Shown: piece after piece, positions 61,015-64,000 of the stretch
Numbering within the stretch: the first letter of the stretch is position 1
How the letters are laid out: each line of letters opens with the position of its first letter
Origin: Burkholderiales bacterium Ga0077547
Lineage (GTDB): Bacteria; Pseudomonadota; Gammaproteobacteria; Burkholderiales; Burkholderiaceae_C
Direction of reading: 5' to 3'
DNA length: 64,000 nucleotides
Assembly (NCBI GenBank): GCA_001464195.1
Contig: LNEY01000017.1
Location: forward strand, 41,710 to 105,709
The notes under the pieces: model-generated
Told to the model about the DNA's origin: nothing
What the model saw: only the letters and a program-made list of their open reading frames with translations
The model's database searches: none
Program-made: the position numbers and the translations under genes

Positions 61015-62064
61015 TTACTGAATGCGGCGTTCGACCGTGATCTGCTCCACCTCGACCCGGCGGTTCGGTTCCAGGCACTTGATCAGGGCTGCGCGATTCT
61101 TTTCGTTGCACTCAACGACAGGATTCGCTTCGCCTTTACCGACTGCAGTCAGCCGGTCTGCAGCAACGCCCTTGCTGACCAGATAGTCCTTGACCGCAAT
61201 GGCGCGGCGCTCGGACAGCTTCTGGTTGTACTTGTCGTTGCCCAGACGGTCGGCGTAGCCAGTGATGACCACGTTGCTGATACCGCTGTTTTCATTCAAC
61301 AGCGTGGCGACCTCGTCCAGCTTGGGCATGGGAGCGACCAGCTTGTCGTTGTCAAACCCGAACAGTCTGGTGGCCGAGAGAGTGATTTTCTCGAAGCGTG
61401 GCGCTGGCGCAACGGCTGGCGGCGGTGCCACCGGCGTTGGCTCTTGCAACATGGCCGGAGCGACAGGTGGTGCGGCCGCAGGCGCTGGTGGCGCATCTAA
61501 CGCGATGTTCAAGCCGACCGTCAGGTAATAGTTGTTGCTCTTGAGGTCGTTGAATTCTTTGCCACCACCGAACCCGTGGACGTTCCGCAGATCTGCCTGG
61601 AATGTGACACGGTCGCTGAGCACGGCCTGTACACCTGCACCGGCGCTTACGTAGGGCGCTGTTTGATCCCTGCGGCCGCCGAAGCCCGCACCCAGATTGG
61701 CCCTGTCGTGCTCGACGCCTGCACCGATCAGAATGAACGGACGGAAGGTTTCACGCGAGAACAGGTACAGGCCATCGACACCCAGCAGGTGCTGCTGGAT
61801 TCGTTGGCCGCTTTCACGGGCGCGACCATAGACGTAGCCCATTTGGACATCCCAGTGGTTGCTGATAGCTCGGCCAAATTTCAGGCCACCGCCGTAGCCG
61901 AGTGGCTTGCCGCCTTGGGTCAAGCCGAAGTCCTGATCGGGCCTGAATGCGTTGACGCTGGGCTGGATGTACCAAGAGGGGTTGAAGCCAGCATCCTGGG
62001 CCATGGTGGCGCACGACGCGCTGAGAAATACGGCGGCGAGGGCGAGTTTCTTATGTTGATTCAC
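61015..62064 (-). CDS. OmpA-family outer-membrane protein
   Basis: A 349-residue protein: GTG start with GGAGA 8 bp upstream, signal peptide KLALAAVFLSASCATMAQ, an eight-stranded beta-barrel type N-terminal domain (DAGFNPSWYIQPSVNAFRPD; YVYGRARESGQRIQQHLLGV), a Pro/Ala hinge, and a C-terminal OmpA peptidoglycan-binding domain (NVVITGYADRLGNDKYNQKL, then SERRAIAVKDYLVSKGV and KCLEPNRRVEVEQITVERRI). It tethers the outer membrane to peptidoglycan. A strong terminator follows. Confidence 0.93.
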   Translation of the reverse strand: MNQHKKLALAAVFLSASCATMAQDAGFNPSWYIQPSVNAFRPDQDFGLTQGGKPLGYGGGLKFGRAISNHWDVQMGYVYGRARESGQRIQQHLLGVDGLYLFSRETFRPFILIGAGVEHDRANLGAGFGGRRDQTAPYVSAGAGVQAVLSDRVTFQADLRNVHGFGGGKEFNDLKSNNYYLTVGLNIALDAPPAPAAAPPVAPAMLQEPTPVAPPPAVAPAPRFEKITLSATRLFGFDNDKLVAPMPKLDEVATLLNENSGISNVVITGYADRLGNDKYNQKLSERRAIAVKDYLVSKGVAADRLTAVGKGEANPVVECNEKNRAALIKCLEPNRRVEVEQITVERRIQ

Positions 62065-62370
62065 AGGGTTTCTCCGGATGAGTTAGCAGGTTTCCAGTCC
62101 AACCCGAAGTGTCGCATCTCTGTCATATAGATGGCTAGAGGGGGAATGGACAGATGGCGTAGGAAATTTCTGACCGCAATCCTGCGGGCGTCGCGTCGAC
62201 AGGCTGGATTCATCGACTGTTGCGCGGAGTTCACAGCGCGCCCATGATTTGCTGAGGGCGAGGTGCCTGGTGTTCGCCACGGCGGTTCGGTGCACGGGCT
62301 CCAGCCCTTTGGGCAACCAGAACGCCTGATTTGCGATCACCCGAGGGACGGCGAACGACGGTTCGGCCAT
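62065..62370. other. Intergenic region upstream of ompA
   Basis: A 306 bp stretch between the divergent OmpA-family and lipoprotein starts. It should carry the ompA promoter (a TATATGA element near 62124-62130 on the minus strand is a possible -10). Open frames cross it on both strands but none shows family similarity. Confidence 0.4.
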
Positions 62371-63356
62371 ATGGGTGGCATCAGCCCGCAAGCGATGACT
62401 ACCTGCATTCACCGTCGCCGCGGCGGCCATCGTGGCAGCGTGTGGGGGCGGCGGCGGAGGAGGTTCATCTTCCGTCACGACAACCACGATCAGCGGCTCG
62501 GCTGTGAAGGGCCCTGTGGATGGGGCGACCGTCACCGTCAAGAATGCGGCGACCGGCGCGGTGCTTGGCACCACCACCACCAGCGCCACAGGCACCTACA
62601 CATTGGACGTGCCATTCACTGGTGACGTTGTGGTGGAGGTCAGCGGCGGTAACTATCTGGACGAGGCGACCAGCGTTTCGACGGCCCTGAGCACACCGAT
62701 GCGCGTGGTTCTCAGTGCCAACGGCGGCAGCGTGACCGGTGTCGTCACGCCGCTCACCACGCTGGCCTACACCTACGCATTCGGGACCAGTGGAACCCCG
62801 ACTTCAACGGCTTACAACACCGTGGCCGCCAATCTCGCAACACAGCTTCAAATGCCGGGTGTCAACCTCGCCACCACCGTGCCAGTGGTCACCGGTACGG
62901 TGAACGACTACGGTCGCTTACTTGCCGGCATTTCAACCTACCTGCAGCTCAACAATGGTCAGCTTGCAGTCGTTGATCAGCACCGCATTGGATGAAGCGG
63001 AATCGGCGCAGTTTTCGGTCGCGTTCACGACGGCATACAACACGGCCAATCCCGATCGCACCCTGACATTCACCTTTGACGGCAGCACGCTGAACGTCAG
63101 CGGCACAGGTGTCGGTGGTGGCAGCGGCGCCTGTGGCGTCAACGTGCAAGGTACTCTGTCGGTCGGTGGCAACAGCGTGCCGCTGGATCTTGACTACTGC
63201 ATCAACGGGATCGAGGCGGGCTCCTGTAACAACGGCAACACGTCGCTGTCTCAGGCATTGAGCGGCCAGCAAGGTCTTGCCGGTGCTGCGAACCTGACCT
63301 ACACCTACTCGGCCACCTGCGTGGCGAACCCGCTTGTAACGATCAACCTGAACTAA
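62371..63356 (+). pseudogene. Lipoprotein with carboxypeptidase-regulatory-like domain, frameshifted
   Basis: A lipoprotein signal (LPAFTVAAAAIVAAC then a Gly run) begins right after an in-frame TGA (62396-62398), while the nearest ATGs (62371, 62395) are in another frame, so the start has lost frame. The body begins SGSAVKGPVDGATVTVKNAA, a carboxypeptidase-regulatory-like beta-sandwich. Near 62963 the frame breaks; skipping one C joins NNGQ to [20 protein letters not shown], which continues to stop 63356. The second part has cysteines and beta-like repeats. Two lesions imply decay or local sequence error. A terminator follows, so it was once a complete gene. Confidence 0.7.
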
Positions 63357-63374
63357 CTCTCCAGTATCAGGATG

Positions 63375-63406
63375 AAAGACGGCCGCGCAGTGCGGCCGTC
63401 TTTCTT
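63375..63406 (+). terminator. Rho-independent terminator after the lipoprotein gene
   Basis: AAAGACGGCCGC pairs with GCGGCCGTCTTT around GCAGT, followed by CTT. The stem is perfect over 12 bp, and read on the minus strand it also ends in a run of A's/T's, so it could work in both directions and insulate the integrase remnant. Confidence 0.85.
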
Positions 63407-63517
63407 GATCTTCATTGAGTTCGGCGTCTGGATGCGAGAGCTTCGAATCTGGCGCCCCAAGGCGAGCCTCGTTCCATGCAGGCGCGCAACGATCGTGGGT
63501 ATGGAAGGCCATGCAAG

Positions 63518-64000
63518 TCAGCCTGCCGGTAGCGCCACGTTCTCCAGCGCGTCCAGTGGACTGCGCACCGCGCCGCCGCCAACCTTCAACACGTGCGTGT
63601 AGATCATCGTGGTCGCCACATCGGCGTGGCCCAGCAAGTCCTGCACCGTACGGATGTCGCTGCCGGCCTGCGGGTACTTGCGTTCCAACGCATGCGGCAA
63701 TTCCACGCCCGCTGTGCCTGCAGCCACGTGAGCTTGCAATCTGAGCCCGCAACGGTTGAACAAGGGATTGCGGCAGCATCAAGACGCGGTCCTTGCCACC
63801 CTTGCCAGCGCGCACGATCAGCGCCTGGTGGGCAAAGTCCACATCCTTGATCCGAAGTTGCAAGGCTTCATTGATGCGCATGCCTGTGCCATAGAGCAAT
63901 CGAGCCAACAGGCCGAATTCGCCTGTCATGCTGCCCAGCACCGCCGAAACCTCTTCGCGGCTCAGCACAACGGGCAACCGACGGCGCACCCGTGGCCGCT
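63518..64000 (-). pseudogene. intI: Integron integrase (IntI-type tyrosine recombinase), decayed, N-terminus beyond window
   Basis: The fragment enters from the right edge. It shows [40 protein letters not shown] with the first catalytic Arg, [13 protein letters not shown], and the IntI-specific extra segment [14 protein letters not shown]. It ends [20 protein letters not shown] with the catalytic Tyr. A frameshift lies near 63735. About 65 codons are missing at 63661-63665 between KYPQAG and [14 protein letters not shown], which removes the patch with the HxxR box. The enzyme must be inactive. attI and cassettes, if any, lie right of the window. Orientation and motif content clearly indicate an integron integrase rather than XerC/D. 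Confidence 0.85.

Noticed and set aside
62083..62595. Minus-strand open frame across the ompA-lipoprotein gap
   Set aside because: Composition and lack of domains suggest chance; it overlaps the lipoprotein coding region in antisense.
63407..63517. attC or attI site next to the integrase remnant
   Set aside because: No convincing RYYYAAC/GTTRRRY pair with a palindromic body was found; for this orientation attI should lie to the right of the window.

Overview
The window is high-GC DNA (roughly two thirds G+C by eye, with strong G/C preference at third codon positions). It looks like the chromosome of a motile, aerobic betaproteobacterium of the order Burkholderiales, in the Rubrivivax/Leptothrix/Sphaerotilaceae neighbourhood. 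That placement is inferred from the flagellar gene content, the hemC-hemD-hemX-hemY block divergent from ppc, the PEP-CTERM and surface-adhesin-E proteins, an AlgZ/AlgR pair beside argH, and repeats of a betaproteobacterial type. No species is claimed.

Layout. (1) 1-7128 (+): flagellar operon fliI(end)-J-K-[600 bp inverted-repeat gap]-L-M-N-O-P-Q-R. (2) 7139-12410 (-): an ammonium transporter with a sigma-54-type promoter and a complete TRAP transporter (dctP, dctQ, dctM), which lie between the two flagellar blocks. (3) 12745-19701 (+): flhB, a second inverted-repeat gap, flhA, flhF, a P-loop-less FlhG-like protein and fliA. (4) 19736-24456 (+): membrane methyltransferase, class V aminotransferase, adhesin-E-like secreted protein, sterol-desaturase-family protein and glycosyltransferase. 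(5) 24483-29223 (-) with a divergent LysR regulator (29330-30256): a four-gene CoA-ester operon (MaoC hydratase, acyl-CoA dehydrogenase, CoA-transferase, MmgE/PrpD). (6) 30321-36365 (+): type I restriction-modification locus hsdM-hsdS-[DUF433, dead toxin start, Bro-N]-hsdR, ending at tRNA-Arg(ACG). (7) 36559-40748 (-): hemC-D-X-Y; ppc is divergent. (8) 43687-49686: osmotic-stress block, with mscS and a GH15 enzyme on the minus strand facing otsA-otsB on the plus strand; OtsA is fused to a membrane-anchored extracytoplasmic domain. (9) 49711-55645: MarR, PEP-CTERM protein, AlgR/AlgZ, argH, lipoprotein esterase. (10) 55681-60437 (-): a soluble chemoreceptor with six tandem PAS repeats, followed by a triple-CheW protein broken by a frameshift. 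(11) 60616-64000: DUF2845 protein, OmpA-family porin, a frameshifted lipoprotein gene and a decayed integron integrase running off the right edge.

How it fits together. The flagellar genes encode the export gate (FlhA, FlhB, FliO-R), the C-ring (FliM, FliN), the export ATPase and its escort (FliI, FliJ), hook-length control (FliK), placement factors (FlhF, FlhG-like) and the late sigma factor (FliA). The PAS receptor and CheW scaffold would feed the same motility output. The otsAB/GH15/mscS block combines trehalose synthesis, possible trehalose or glucan breakdown and turgor release. The most unusual items are the membrane-tethered OtsA, the six-PAS receptor with its triple CheW, the restriction locus carrying a disabled toxin-antitoxin remnant plus a Bro-N gene, and the dead integron integrase at the right edge. 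Four probable frame lesions fall within the last 8 kb, so either local decay or sequence error should be considered there.
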